A stretch of DNA of 64,000 nt, taken from NCBI RefSeq assembly GCF_024643285.1, contig NZ_JAMSLW010000001.1, positions 491,238 to 555,237 of the forward strand, written 5' to 3'. This DNA is from Parapedobacter lycopersici (GTDB taxonomy: Bacteria > Bacteroidota > Bacteroidia > Sphingobacteriales > Sphingobacteriaceae). Below, piece after piece: positions 52,532 through 60,303 of the stretch (position 1 is the first letter of the stretch; each line of letters opens with the position of its first letter). The notes under the pieces are model-generated. The model ran no database searches. It saw only the letters and a program-made list of their open reading frames with translations, and was not told the origin of the DNA. The position numbers were made by a program, and so were the translations under genes.

Positions 52532-53434
52532 TTGTTTAAGATTGCATACCATCCCAGTTACACACACCCTCTACCCAAAGGGCATCGGTTCCCGATGGTC
52601 AAATATGAACTCATCGCTGCTCAGTTGCGTTATGAGGGTATTGTGCCTGATACCGCTTTTTTTACTCCTGAACTGGCTGGCCTGGAAACCATTAACCTTG
52701 CACATGCACGTGAATACTGCAATCAGCTGCTCAGTCTAACCCTCCCGTCAGCGATGGTCAGGCGGATCGGCTTCCCATTATCCGAGCAGTTGATAGCACG
52801 AGAACTGCGCATCGTCCAGGGAACAATATCAGGTTGCCGGTTCGCCATGAAGGATGGTGTTGCCTTTAATATAGCGGGTGGTACGCACCATGCCGGTTCC
52901 GATTGGGGTGAAGGATTTTGCTTATTAAATGACCAGGCAATTGCTGCATGTGACCTGCTCCGCCGGGGAGTCAGCAAACAAGTACTTATCATTGATCTGG
53001 ATGTCCATCAAGGTAACGGTACAGCGGAAATTTTCAATGGGGAACCACGCGTATTTACCTTCTCCGTGCACGGCCAGAACAACTTCCCTTTTCATAAAGA
53101 GCGCTCGGATCTGGATATCAGTCTGGCTGATGGAACAAGCGACAAAAAGTATCTCGAGACGCTCGAACAGCACTTGGACGTGATTTTCGAAAAAGTAAAA
53201 CCAGATTTTGTGTTTTATCAGTCGGGAGTAGATGTACTCTCAACGGATAAACTTGGAAGGCTAAACTTAAGCCGTGCGGGGTGTCGTCTTCGTGATGAAC
53301 TCGTTTTCTGCAAGTGCCTGCGGGCGAAAGTTCCGTTACAGGTAAGCATGGGAGGAGGCTATTCGCCTCAGGTTCGTGATATTGTTGATGCTCATTGTAA
53401 TACGTTTAAGGCGGCTGTTCACTTTTTTGATTAA
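52532..53434 (+). CDS. Histone-deacetylase-like (acetoin utilisation AcuC-type) hydrolase
   Basis: 300-residue zinc amidohydrolase of the HDAC superfamily. The start is taken as the TTG at 52532 because MFKIAYHPSYTHPLPKGHRFPM is the usual beginning of family members; a longer frame begins at another TTG, 52499. Motifs: IAGGTHHAG (catalytic His pair), GFCLLNDQAIAA, LIIDLDVHQGNGT (zinc Asp and His), HGQNNFPFHKERSDLDI, and FYQSGVDVLSTDKLGRLNLS (second zinc Asp). It probably deacetylates a small molecule or protein Lys; the substrate is unknown. An imperfect -7 element, TATCTTCG, lies at 52503-52510. Confidence 0.88.
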   Translation: MFKIAYHPSYTHPLPKGHRFPMVKYELIAAQLRYEGIVPDTAFFTPELAGLETINLAHAREYCNQLLSLTLPSAMVRRIGFPLSEQLIARELRIVQGTISGCRFAMKDGVAFNIAGGTHHAGSDWGEGFCLLNDQAIAACDLLRRGVSKQVLIIDLDVHQGNGTAEIFNGEPRVFTFSVHGQNNFPFHKERSDLDISLADGTSDKKYLETLEQHLDVIFEKVKPDFVFYQSGVDVLSTDKLGRLNLSRAGCRLRDELVFCKCLRAKVPLQVSMGGGYSPQVRDIVDAHCNTFKAAVHFFD

Positions 53435-53505
53435 CCGTATTCCCATTTTTTTTCAGATTTCACCACTACTATCGCACCATTCAATTCAGCTATTCGACCT
53501 GCGTG

Positions 53506-54240
53506 ATGGGAAAATCGAAAGACAACGTTTTTCAAAAGGTGATCAAGAAGCCTTCTGATTTTAAATTCGGCCCGGTAGTAGCCAGCGCTTTTGATGATAT
53601 GGTAGAACGTTCAGTACCGTTCTACGCAGAGATTCAGCGCATGATTATCGAGCAGGCCAGTGAGTTTGCTGTTCCCGACACCAATATTTACGACCTAGGC
53701 TGCTCGACGGGCACTACGTTACTGAACCTCGATCCATTGGTGGATCAACGGGTAAAGTTCATCGGCATTGATGATTCAAAGGATATGTTGACGAAATGTT
53801 TGGAGAAGCTTCAGGAGGCGAAACTTTCCAGGCCCTATGAATTAAAGAATGCTGATTTACATCAGGATTTTGAAATTGAGCAGGCATCGGCAGTTATCCT
53901 ATGCCTCACTATGCAGTTCGTACGACCGATATACCGCGAAAAACTGCTCCAGAAAATTTACGAAGGTCTTATTCCCGGCGGTGTGCTCATTATGTCTGAA
54001 AAAATCCTGGCAGAGGACAGTCTTTTCAACCGCAATTTCATCAAATACTACTACGATTACAAACGCAGGAATCAATACAGCGAACTTGAAATTTCCCAAA
54101 AGCGGGAGGCACTGGAAAATGTTCTCATCCCCTATAAACTCAGCGAAAACATTAAAATGCTACGGGAGGCGGGCTTCTCTCATACCGAGGTCTTTTTTAA
54201 ATGGTATAATTTTTCCGGATTCATTGCCATAAAGAGCTAA
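53506..54240 (+). CDS. cmoA: Carboxy-S-adenosylmethionine synthase
   Basis: 244-residue class I methyltransferase-fold enzyme that makes carboxy-SAM from SAM and prephenate. It aligns by eye with E. coli CmoA throughout: DNVFQ start, VASAFDDMVERSVPFYAEI, IYDLGCSTGTTLL (SAM motif), IGIDDSKDML, LCLTMQFVRPIYREKLLQKIYEGLIPGG, LIMSEKI, and the diagnostic DYKRRNQYSELEISQKREALENV segment. A GTG one codon earlier is an alternative start. In E. coli, CmoB uses the product to modify tRNA wobble uridine; no cmoB is present here. The next gene, 4 bp downstream, encodes an ICMT-like membrane methyltransferase. Confidence 0.9.
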   Translation: MGKSKDNVFQKVIKKPSDFKFGPVVASAFDDMVERSVPFYAEIQRMIIEQASEFAVPDTNIYDLGCSTGTTLLNLDPLVDQRVKFIGIDDSKDMLTKCLEKLQEAKLSRPYELKNADLHQDFEIEQASAVILCLTMQFVRPIYREKLLQKIYEGLIPGGVLIMSEKILAEDSLFNRNFIKYYYDYKRRNQYSELEISQKREALENVLIPYKLSENIKMLREAGFSHTEVFFKWYNFSGFIAIKS

Positions 54241-54244
54241 ATCT

Positions 54245-54970
54245 ATGATACCTATTGGCAATTTCTTCTTTAAATACCGGAATTTTCTGTTTATTTTTCT
54301 TTACCTGTCGCTTTTTATCCCGTCGCCACCGGTATTTACCGCGGCAGTCTGGGGTTCCGGTTTTTACTGGTACCCACTGGTAGGCGGTCTTATTATAACT
54401 GTCACAGGGCAGCTCATCCGCGGGCTTACCATATCGCTTGCCTATATTGTACGGGGCGGAAAAGATAAAAAAGTGTATGCAGAGGGCCTGGTAACCAACG
54501 GAATTTTTGCCCATTGCCGCAATCCCCTGTATGTGGGCAACGTGCTCATGTTACTCGGTGTCGGAATCCTGATAAATTCCCTCCTATACCTGATTGTTTT
54601 TATTCCATTATTCCTTTTTATCTATCAGGCTATCGTATTAGCCGAAGAAAACTACCTCAGACAGAAATTCGGAGACCAGTTCGAGGCATATACAGCCAAA
54701 GTGAATCGCTGGCTGATTAATCCGGCTGGCCTCTCACGGACGATTACCGGTATGCATTTCAGCTGGAAAAGATGGCTCGTCAAAGAATACAATACGCAGG
54801 TAATCTGGTTAGCTGGCATCGTATTGATTCTGTTTTTTTATTATACCCCCTACTGGGGCTGGGAGCCTGAACAACGGAATATTTCGCTGGGTATTATGCT
54901 GCTCCTGCTGGCCATTTATTATATAACTATCCGCTACCTGAAGAAGTCCGGACGCTGGAACGTAGCATAA
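54245..54970 (+). CDS. ICMT-like membrane methyltransferase with C-terminal extension
   Basis: 241-residue integral membrane protein of the isoprenylcysteine carboxyl methyltransferase/PEMT superfamily. It has about five hydrophobic segments (near 13-30, 45-62, 100-125, 178-196, 206-222). The SAM-binding part is VTNGIFAHCRNPLYVGNVLMLLG (RNPLY motif, about 88-110) and AEENYLRQKFGDQFEAYTAKVNRW (the E-E and Y residues). Residues after about 165 form an extra membrane module not found in short ICMT proteins. Encoded 4 bp after cmoA, so probably co-expressed. The substrate is unknown. Confidence 0.85.
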   Translation: MIPIGNFFFKYRNFLFIFLYLSLFIPSPPVFTAAVWGSGFYWYPLVGGLIITVTGQLIRGLTISLAYIVRGGKDKKVYAEGLVTNGIFAHCRNPLYVGNVLMLLGVGILINSLLYLIVFIPLFLFIYQAIVLAEENYLRQKFGDQFEAYTAKVNRWLINPAGLSRTITGMHFSWKRWLVKEYNTQVIWLAGIVLILFFYYTPYWGWEPEQRNISLGIMLLLLAIYYITIRYLKKSGRWNVA

Positions 54971-54976
54971 CACCGG

Positions 54977-56092
54977 TCACAGGCTGAGTTCCTGCCGCTG
55001 TCCCGTAGCACAGGCTGCATAAATGGCATCAATAATTTTTAGGTCCTTCAACCCTTCCAAGCCGTCGACAGGCACAACGGGCTGGCTACCATCGAGGATA
55101 ATCCCCGCCATGCCGTCCATTTGCAAAGTTTGATGCATCACATGTGGTTGTGCGAGCACACCCTGATGGGTACGTCCTTTTATAGGCCCGTATCCGGTGG
55201 AAGGCTGCATTTCAACAAAACCTTTTTCGCCGGTCATGAAAAACCGGTCCAGGTAATTCATATTATACGTGGAAAGGCAGGAGGCTACTGCACCACCGGG
55301 GAATCCCAACTGAAACTGGATTGTTTCATCAACGCCTGCTTTGAATTTTACCTCGTCAGTCTTCGTTTCCTGGGCGGTCACCCAGATTGGATCTTCACCA
55401 ACCATATAACGGGAGCCATTGATCGAATAGATACCAATATCCATCATAGCACCTCCCCCGGCTAACGTTTTATCCAATCGCCATTGGGTAGGATCCCCAA
55501 TTTTAAATCCGCTCAGGCCTTGGAAAAACATGATTTTCCCGAATTCACCGGCATTACGCATACGGATGACTTCAAGCGTATTGGGTTCAAAATGCATCCG
55601 GTAACCCACCAGTAATTTCACACCCGCGTCACGACAGGCATCCACCATCTCTTGGCCTTCCCTCGCATTAATTGCCATCGGTTTTTCACAGATCACATGT
55701 TTCCCTGCTCGGGCTACCCGGATCACCTGATCGTGATGAAGACCATTTGGTGTAATTACATAAACCGCATCAATATCCGGATTATCTTTTACCTGATCGA
55801 ACGTCTCATAATTGTAACAGTTCTTTTCCGGAATGCGATATTTAGCCCGCCATTCCTTAATTTTCGCTGGTGTGCCGCTGATCAACCCGGTTATCTTCGC
55901 CCGCTTGCAAGATTGCATGGCTTCGGCTACCCGGGTTGCATAACCGCCGAGCCCCATAAGCGCCACGCGAAGCACACGATCCTGCCTGTTCTGTGGAACC
56001 AGGGCCAGAGCCTGCTGTTCAAACGTTAAAAATGGCATCGCGGCAGCTGAAACGGCTAATTGCTGCAGAAAGTTGCGTCGTGAATTTCTCAT
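54977..56092 (-). CDS. Gfo/Idh/MocA-family oxidoreductase with Tat-type signal
   Basis: 371-residue NAD(P)-dependent sugar or polyol dehydrogenase-like protein. The N-terminus MRNSRRNFLQQLAVSAAAMPFL has a twin-arginine motif (SRRNFLQ), implying export after cofactor loading. The Rossmann motif LMGLGGYATRVAEAM and the family signature CEKPMAINAREGQEM (EKP) are present. The C-terminal substrate domain includes FFQGLSGFKIGDPTQWRLDKTLAGGGAMMDIGIYSING (with GGGxxxDxGxH/Y motif). Such exported members are frequent in Bacteroidota glycoside metabolism. No neighbours identify the substrate. Confidence 0.92.
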   Translation of the reverse strand: MRNSRRNFLQQLAVSAAAMPFLTFEQQALALVPQNRQDRVLRVALMGLGGYATRVAEAMQSCKRAKITGLISGTPAKIKEWRAKYRIPEKNCYNYETFDQVKDNPDIDAVYVITPNGLHHDQVIRVARAGKHVICEKPMAINAREGQEMVDACRDAGVKLLVGYRMHFEPNTLEVIRMRNAGEFGKIMFFQGLSGFKIGDPTQWRLDKTLAGGGAMMDIGIYSINGSRYMVGEDPIWVTAQETKTDEVKFKAGVDETIQFQLGFPGGAVASCLSTYNMNYLDRFFMTGEKGFVEMQPSTGYGPIKGRTHQGVLAQPHVMHQTLQMDGMAGIILDGSQPVVPVDGLEGLKDLKIIDAIYAACATGQRQELSL

Positions 56093-56299
56093 AATGAAAA
56101 GTTATTGGTTAATTATAATGCTACAACAAAATGACGGCCAGATAGTTTGACCCGACAACAAATATGTCCTACGGTAATCCTGTTATCAACTCATTATATA
56201 ATAAATAGTTACCGGCAAACACAATGTGCTGAAATGGTATTTTTATTAAAATATTCAATTTTCCATAAAAATTTAGGTCAACAGATACTATCATTTTTT

Positions 56300-56307
56300 T
56301 ATATTTG
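56300..56307 (+). promoter_or_regulatory. Candidate -7 element for tRNA-Lys
   Basis: TATATTTG, 14 nt upstream of the mature 5' end of tRNA-Lys. No TTG at -33. Confidence 0.35.
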
Positions 56308-56321
56308 CAACCTACATTGTT

Positions 56322-56394
56322 GACTCCGTAGCTCAGCTGGTAGAGCAACTGACTCTTAATCAGTGGGTCGACAGTTCGAACCTGTCCGGGGTCA
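56322..56394 (+). tRNA. tRNA-Lys (anticodon CTT)
   Basis: 73-nt cloverleaf. Acceptor GACTCCG/CGGGGTC (one T-G pair), D arm GCTCAGCTGGTAGAGC, anticodon stem ACTGA/TCAGT with loop CTCTTAA, T arm ACAGGTTCGAACCTGT-like (ACAGTTCGAACCTGT). Discriminator A; the next three bases are CCA (56395-56397), so the 3' CCA is encoded, unlike the other two tRNAs here. Reads AAG. Confidence 0.95.
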
Positions 56395-56404
56395 CCAGCA
56401 AATG

Positions 56405-56435
56405 AAAGCTCTTTTTTCAAAAAAGGGCTTTTTTT
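56405..56435 (+). terminator. Terminator of tRNA-Lys
   Basis: Stem AAAGCTCTTTTTT (56405-56417)/AAAAAAGGGCTTT (56419-56431) with one G-T pair and a T tail to 56435. Confidence 0.75.
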
Positions 56436-56499
56436 ATGCATAAACGTATAATCTGAATCCATCTACCAATCGATAACCGATATGATATTGCCAAATTAT

Positions 56500-56852
56500 A
56501 TGGAAAATCCTGCCTAATTGGCGCGCTCCCAAGAGACCCGAAGACTGGTCCACACATCTCGCCAAAGTAAGGACATTTGAACAAAACACACAAGACTGGT
56601 CAGCAGATGAATCAGTCATATTAAGGCTCCTGCCTTGATTATAGCCTGCGATGCGGACATCATTCAACCGAGCACGCCATAAAACTGGACAGGTTATTTG
56701 GTGGCAGAAGCTTAGGTGAATTGTTGATGCCCAGCTCACAACTCGCTATTTTGCCTGGAACAATGCATACGGCATTAACACAAAAAACAGATTTATTAAT
56801 GACCATGATTCCCGATTTTCTTGATCCTGATGACGAGGCATTTCTCGAGTGA
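56500..56852 (+). pseudogene. Truncated, frameshifted alpha/beta-hydrolase pseudogene
   Basis: Three reading-frame segments in order give the C-terminal part of an alpha/beta hydrolase. First, RPEDWSTHLAKVRTFE and QDWSADE (frame beginning near 56510); then, shifted, HIKAPALIIACDADIIQP (about 56620-56675), the usual strand before the catalytic Asp; then, back in the first frame, HAIKLDRLFGGRSLGELL, SQLAILPGTMHTAL (catalytic His) and LLMTMIPDFLD, ending at TGA 56850-56852. The N-terminal two thirds, including the nucleophile, are missing. Two compensating frameshifts (near 56620 and 56677) and the missing 5' end make it non-functional. The reconstruction is inference from frame-by-frame reading. 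Confidence 0.65.
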
Positions 56853-56929
56853 AACCAACTGAGGGGATTTTTCTTTGCGCCCCACATGCGACAAGTCTAA
56901 AAATAACAATAAAAAAGGAGATAGTATCT

Positions 56930-57061
56930 ATGACACCTTATTTATTGGTTCTGGAGATAGCTCGATTAATCCATCATGCCTACTGTAAGGACAGGTTACC
57001 GTTCCACCGCATTTTAATCGTTTCAAACAGCTTCCAAATAGGAGTTCGGAGTTCGCGTTAA
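56930..57061 (+). CDS. Possible 43-residue protein, unknown
   Basis: An ATG at 56930 preceded by AAAAAAGGAG (GGAG, about 9 nt before the start), unusually good for this genome. It reads MTPYLLVLEIARLIHHAYCK through to QIGVRSSR. No family or repeated structure is recognised, and it lies in a decayed region, so it may be chance or a remnant. Confidence 0.2.
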   Translation: MTPYLLVLEIARLIHHAYCKDRLPFHRILIVSNSFQIGVRSSR

Positions 57062-57121
57062 CTGAGATGTTTATCAAGGAAGGTGGATAAACGGGATGAA
57101 AAGTAACAATTTGTTAATTGT

Positions 57122-57129
57122 TATATTTG
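57122..57129 (+). promoter_or_regulatory. -7 element against the start of the second ICMT-like gene
   Basis: TATATTTG, 3 nt before the ATG at 57133; the transcript would begin at or near the start codon (leaderless). TTG at the proper -33 spacing is missing. Confidence 0.35.
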
Positions 57130-57132
57130 GAT

Positions 57133-57597
57133 ATGAAAGCAAAGGCGACACCAGACCTCTATTTCTTTGTATTTATAGCGCTTTCATTCCTTTTTCACTA
57201 CTTATGCCCCGTATTAACAGTAATCTCCTTCTCTTGGGTTGGAATTGCTTTTATCATTATCGGAGCTGTCATCGTTGCTTTAACAAATTCCATTTTGCTG
57301 AAGAAAAGAACCTCGGTTAACCCTTTCGACAGTCCATCCAGTCTAATCACCTCAGGACCATTTCGATGGAGTAGAAATCCCATTTACTTAGGAATGACCC
57401 TTGCACTTTTAGGTATAGCAATCCTTCTAGGTTCGTTATCTCCCTTTATTTTTCCGCTGGTGTTCACAATTATTATTGACAGGTCATTTATTCAGAATGA
57501 AGAAAGTAAGTTGGAAAAATTATTTGGAAAAGAATACCTTGCTTATAAAAAAAGGGTTAACCGTTGGTATGGTCGTCGAAAAATCACAGGAATATGA
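57133..57597 (+). CDS. Short ICMT/PEMT-like membrane methyltransferase
   Basis: 154-residue integral membrane protein of the same superfamily as the 54.2-kb gene but of the short, ordinary length. Three to four hydrophobic segments (near 8-25, 28-50, 86-115). The SAM-binding core is ITSGPFRWSRNPIYLGMTLALLG (RNPIY motif) and NEESKLEKLFGKEYLAYKKRVNRW. The ATG at 57133 is preferred over a TTG 15 nt upstream because it follows the TATATTTG element directly. Substrate unknown; the pseudogene upstream and AT-rich composition hint at an accessory region. Confidence 0.85.
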   Translation: MKAKATPDLYFFVFIALSFLFHYLCPVLTVISFSWVGIAFIIIGAVIVALTNSILLKKRTSVNPFDSPSSLITSGPFRWSRNPIYLGMTLALLGIAILLGSLSPFIFPLVFTIIIDRSFIQNEESKLEKLFGKEYLAYKKRVNRWYGRRKITGI

Positions 57598-57735
57598 AGC
57601 TATCTAGGTTGGTTAACCTACACTGCTTCTGAATCCTGTTGATACAAGTCTATTTTCAATTGATATGGTCTCACCTTTGATTTTTCAATAACAGGCCCGG
57701 AGTTTGTATCTCGTTGAACGAAGATGATGGCACAA

Positions 57736-58935
57736 TCAAAACGAGGAAAGTCGCGTGGCAACAACCGGATAGAGCAACAATAATAAAATACCAATCAATA
57801 ATGAAAAGACAATATAATTGATTGATAATCCCCTTACATCGTAAATATTCACCGTGCTGATGAGGCCGTAACTCGCAAATGAAGTAACGATATAACTACC
57901 TCCACTGGTAACACCACCTGATAAGCCCGCCATTGCCGGAAACCGTGTTAGGCAATAGGTAAAATAGCTATTATACATATACCCCATCAGAAAATGCAGT
58001 AATGCCACAAACACCATCATGGAAATGAGGTCTTGAAAATACGGGGCTGTTACATACATAATAACGGCAACCCCCAGCTGCAACAGCAATCCATCCCGTA
58101 GCTTCCGGAGCAACGGCTTCCCGATCAGCCATTTACTGAATAAACCACCCGCAAGCAGAGCCAAACCGGACACCAATGCACTGTTTCCGGTTTGTAGAGC
58201 GGTGTAATGAAAGTGATTTTCAATAATAAATGGGGCTGACATGTTAAATACAATGATCATTGAATAACTCAGTCCCAATACCAGGATACCATAACTAAAA
58301 TCCCGGGCAGTCAGCAATTGCCGGTAACTATTTAGGATTGCCGATAAATGGAATGGCCGCGGTTCCCGTAATGTTTCACCGCTGAAAATACCCTCCAATA
58401 CCAACAGAACAAGTGCATAGCAGCCCAGGAAATAAAAGTTGGACCGCCATCCGAAAAAGTGTTCCAGGTAGCCCCCTAAAAAAGGGGCCAGTATAGGCGC
58501 TGCCGACCAAACAATGGAGAGTAGGCTCGTGTAATGTCGCTGCCTTTCCCCTTCATACACGTCAATAAAATAGGAACGCTTGGCCACCATGATTATGGAT
58601 ATCAGGAAGCCCTGAATGACTCGTAGCGTCAGCAGCCATTCAATGCTAGTGAGTTGCGTAATCGACAGATTGGTCAATGCAAAAAGCGCTAGTGCACCCA
58701 TTCCCAGCCGGTATCTTCCAAAACTGTCTACAAGACTCCCAACAAAAAGCTGGGAAATTCCATAGCTGACCAGGAATACAGTCATGGTTAAACGTACATT
58801 CGCAGCAGTAGTATGCAATCCCTCCACCATCTGAGGAAATGAAGGAATGTAAATGTCAATAGCAAGCCCTGATATCGGGATCAATAAAAACGCCAGCACA
58901 GTGGATACACCGGATTGTCCTTTGATTTTTTGCAT
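57736..58935 (-). CDS. Bcr/CflA-type MFS drug-resistance transporter
   Basis: 399-residue inner-membrane transporter with 12 predicted helices. The start is the ATG at 58935; an in-frame TTG at 58953 is less likely. FLLIPISGLAIDIYIPSFPQMVEGL is the hallmark of the Bcr/CflA drug:H+ antiporter group (D and P in helix 1). The loop 2-3 motif is GSLVDSFGRYRLGMGAL; RVIQGFLISIIMVAKRSYFIDVYEGERQRHYTSLLSIVWSAAPILAPFLGGYL gives helices 4-5 with motif C-like elements. An AraC regulator is encoded just upstream on the same strand. Substrates are unknown. Confidence 0.92.
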   Translation of the reverse strand: MQKIKGQSGVSTVLAFLLIPISGLAIDIYIPSFPQMVEGLHTTAANVRLTMTVFLVSYGISQLFVGSLVDSFGRYRLGMGALALFALTNLSITQLTSIEWLLTLRVIQGFLISIIMVAKRSYFIDVYEGERQRHYTSLLSIVWSAAPILAPFLGGYLEHFFGWRSNFYFLGCYALVLLVLEGIFSGETLREPRPFHLSAILNSYRQLLTARDFSYGILVLGLSYSMIIVFNMSAPFIIENHFHYTALQTGNSALVSGLALLAGGLFSKWLIGKPLLRKLRDGLLLQLGVAVIMYVTAPYFQDLISMMVFVALLHFLMGYMYNSYFTYCLTRFPAMAGLSGGVTSGGSYIVTSFASYGLISTVNIYDVRGLSINYIVFSLLIGILLLLLYPVVATRLSSF

Positions 58936-58957
58936 AACTGAATACCTGAACAAGCAG

Positions 58958-58965
58958 CAAAATTA
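58958..58965 (-). promoter_or_regulatory. Candidate -7 element for the MFS gene
   Basis: TAATTTTG on the minus strand (58965-58958), about 22 nt before the ATG at 58935. No clear TTG at -33. It suggests the transporter can be transcribed separately from the araC-type gene. Confidence 0.3.
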
Positions 58966-59017
58966 ACGGACAAACAGTTTTACACGGGTACCCGATTCAA
59001 ATTATTTTATACAAAAA

Positions 59018-59938
59018 TCAAATATTAACATAATACATCTTCCGGTACTGGCCCGGGCGCTCGCCCGTGTGTTTCCGGAAGAATTGTGAAAAATGCTGAA
59101 CATACTCAAAGCCCAGGCTGTTGCCAATCTCTGAAATATTCCAGTCCGAATTTTTCAACAGATCCATCGCCTCTTCCAGCACACGTTCGCGGATGATACT
59201 GCTGGTAGATTTACCTGTCAGCTTCCGGACCGTATGATTCAAATGGTTCACATGCACGTGTAATAATAAAGCAAAATCACCCGGATTTTTAAATCGGAGC
59301 ACGCTATCTGGTGCATCGATAGGAAACTGTCCGTTGAGCAGCTGCAAAAAACGGGACACAAGCCGATCTGGCCGTTCCGACCTTTCATCGCCCTGGGTTC
59401 GGGCTTTTGCAAAACGGATCACGGTATTGAAAATCAATTTTAGAAAACTCAGCATCAGCTCCTTCTTATACGGTAATGAGCTGCAGTACTCTTTCTCCAT
59501 TAGCTGAAAGTAACCGTAAAGTGAATGATACTCCTCACTGGATAACAATAAAAACGGAAACAGTCGGTCGCCAAGCACCCGTTGTACTTTTTTAAATTCG
59601 CGCTTTAAGTCCGGGGTAAGATATTGTTCATTAAAAACACTTAGATATCCATCCTGGGCCTCACGATAAAACTTAAAACCCATCTTAGTGTCCGGATCAG
59701 TAAAACAAACCACCGGTTGATCAACGGTCACCTCCCCCTCGTCGGTACGGAACACAGCACCTCCGGTAGAAAGACAGACTTTATAGTAATCCCTGCGATG
59801 GAATGGTAAAGACCGTAAACTGTTCTGCCGTTTCAACACATTAAAATGCTGCGACTTTCCACCAGATCTTATCAGGTCGTCGGGCACAATCCGTCCGGTG
59901 GATTTGTAATACTGGATAATGGTTTCAAAGAGCTCCAT
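59018..59938 (-). CDS. AraC-family transcriptional regulator
   Basis: 306 residues. The ATG at 59938 (MELFETIIQYYKSTG) is chosen over an upstream TTG. The N-terminal 190 residues resemble a cupin-type ligand-binding domain (FHRRDYYKVCLSTGGAVFRTDEGEVTVDQPVVCFTDP). The C-terminal two helix-turn-helix AraC domain (about 205-306) includes FALLLHVHVNHLNHTVRKLTGKSTSSII and SDWNISEIGNSLGFEYVQHFSQFFRKHTGERPGQYRKM. Lies 82 bp upstream of the MFS pump gene on the same strand and probably controls it; the effector is unknown. Confidence 0.93.
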   Translation of the reverse strand: MELFETIIQYYKSTGRIVPDDLIRSGGKSQHFNVLKRQNSLRSLPFHRRDYYKVCLSTGGAVFRTDEGEVTVDQPVVCFTDPDTKMGFKFYREAQDGYLSVFNEQYLTPDLKREFKKVQRVLGDRLFPFLLLSSEEYHSLYGYFQLMEKEYCSSLPYKKELMLSFLKLIFNTVIRFAKARTQGDERSERPDRLVSRFLQLLNGQFPIDAPDSVLRFKNPGDFALLLHVHVNHLNHTVRKLTGKSTSSIIRERVLEEAMDLLKNSDWNISEIGNSLGFEYVQHFSQFFRKHTGERPGQYRKMYYVNI

Positions 59939-60303
59939 ATCACGAATATACAAAATTCAAACATCAGTAAGGGCGAACTCAATCCGGATATTGCCTTTAT
60001 TGGCTATTAACTTTATTTGATGAGCCTAGGAAGCCAAGTCGTTTGATTCGCGCCAAAAAGGAGTGTTGAAAAATAATCCCGAATTCACAATTAATAATCC
60101 CGAATACACAATAAGTATTTAATTGAAAATTGATAGACATGGCATATCACGATCCCGAAATAAAGATTAAATATTTTGCTTACGCCATTGAAGAGGGAAA
60201 AAAGGTATATTCGAAGGCATAGACCAATGACGCAGGTTTTGAGATATCCATATTAAGGCATTATTGATTGATTGTCCAATCGATACGGAAAGCTAAAAAG
60301 AAC
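59939..60303. other. Divergent intergenic region with a 21-bp tandem repeat and a short fragment
   Basis: 365 bp. Contains two copies of a 21-bp unit (60072-60113) and a 27-codon open frame (60139-60222, MAYHDPEIKIKYFAYAIEEG...) that may be a gene remnant. No clear TAnnTTTG promoter was seen for either side. Confidence 0.4.
60072..60113. repeat. 21-bp tandem repeat, two copies
   Basis: AATAATCCCGAATTCACAATT followed immediately by a copy differing at two positions (AATAATCCCGAATACACAATA, shared core 19 bp with one change). Function unknown; could bind a regulator of the AraC gene or be slippage. Confidence 0.55.

Larger units (their letters stand above)
56395..57132. other. Spacer between tRNA-Lys and the second ICMT-like gene
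   Basis: About 740 bp without an intact known gene. It holds the tRNA terminator, the hydrolase pseudogene, and then about 280 bp (56853-57132). In the latter is a weak 43-codon reading frame (56930-57061) listed separately. No IS ends or attachment sites were recognised. Confidence 0.45.

Noticed and set aside
56169..56462. Minus-strand open frame over tRNA-Lys
   Set aside because: Contains the typical antisense-tRNA peptide (VRTVDPLIKSQLLYQLSYG); tRNA artefact.
57596..57629. Hairpin TAGGTT/AACCTA with outer GAAGC/GCTTC after the short ICMT-like gene, as terminator
   Set aside because: Inner and outer stems are separated by a mismatch and no T run follows on either strand.
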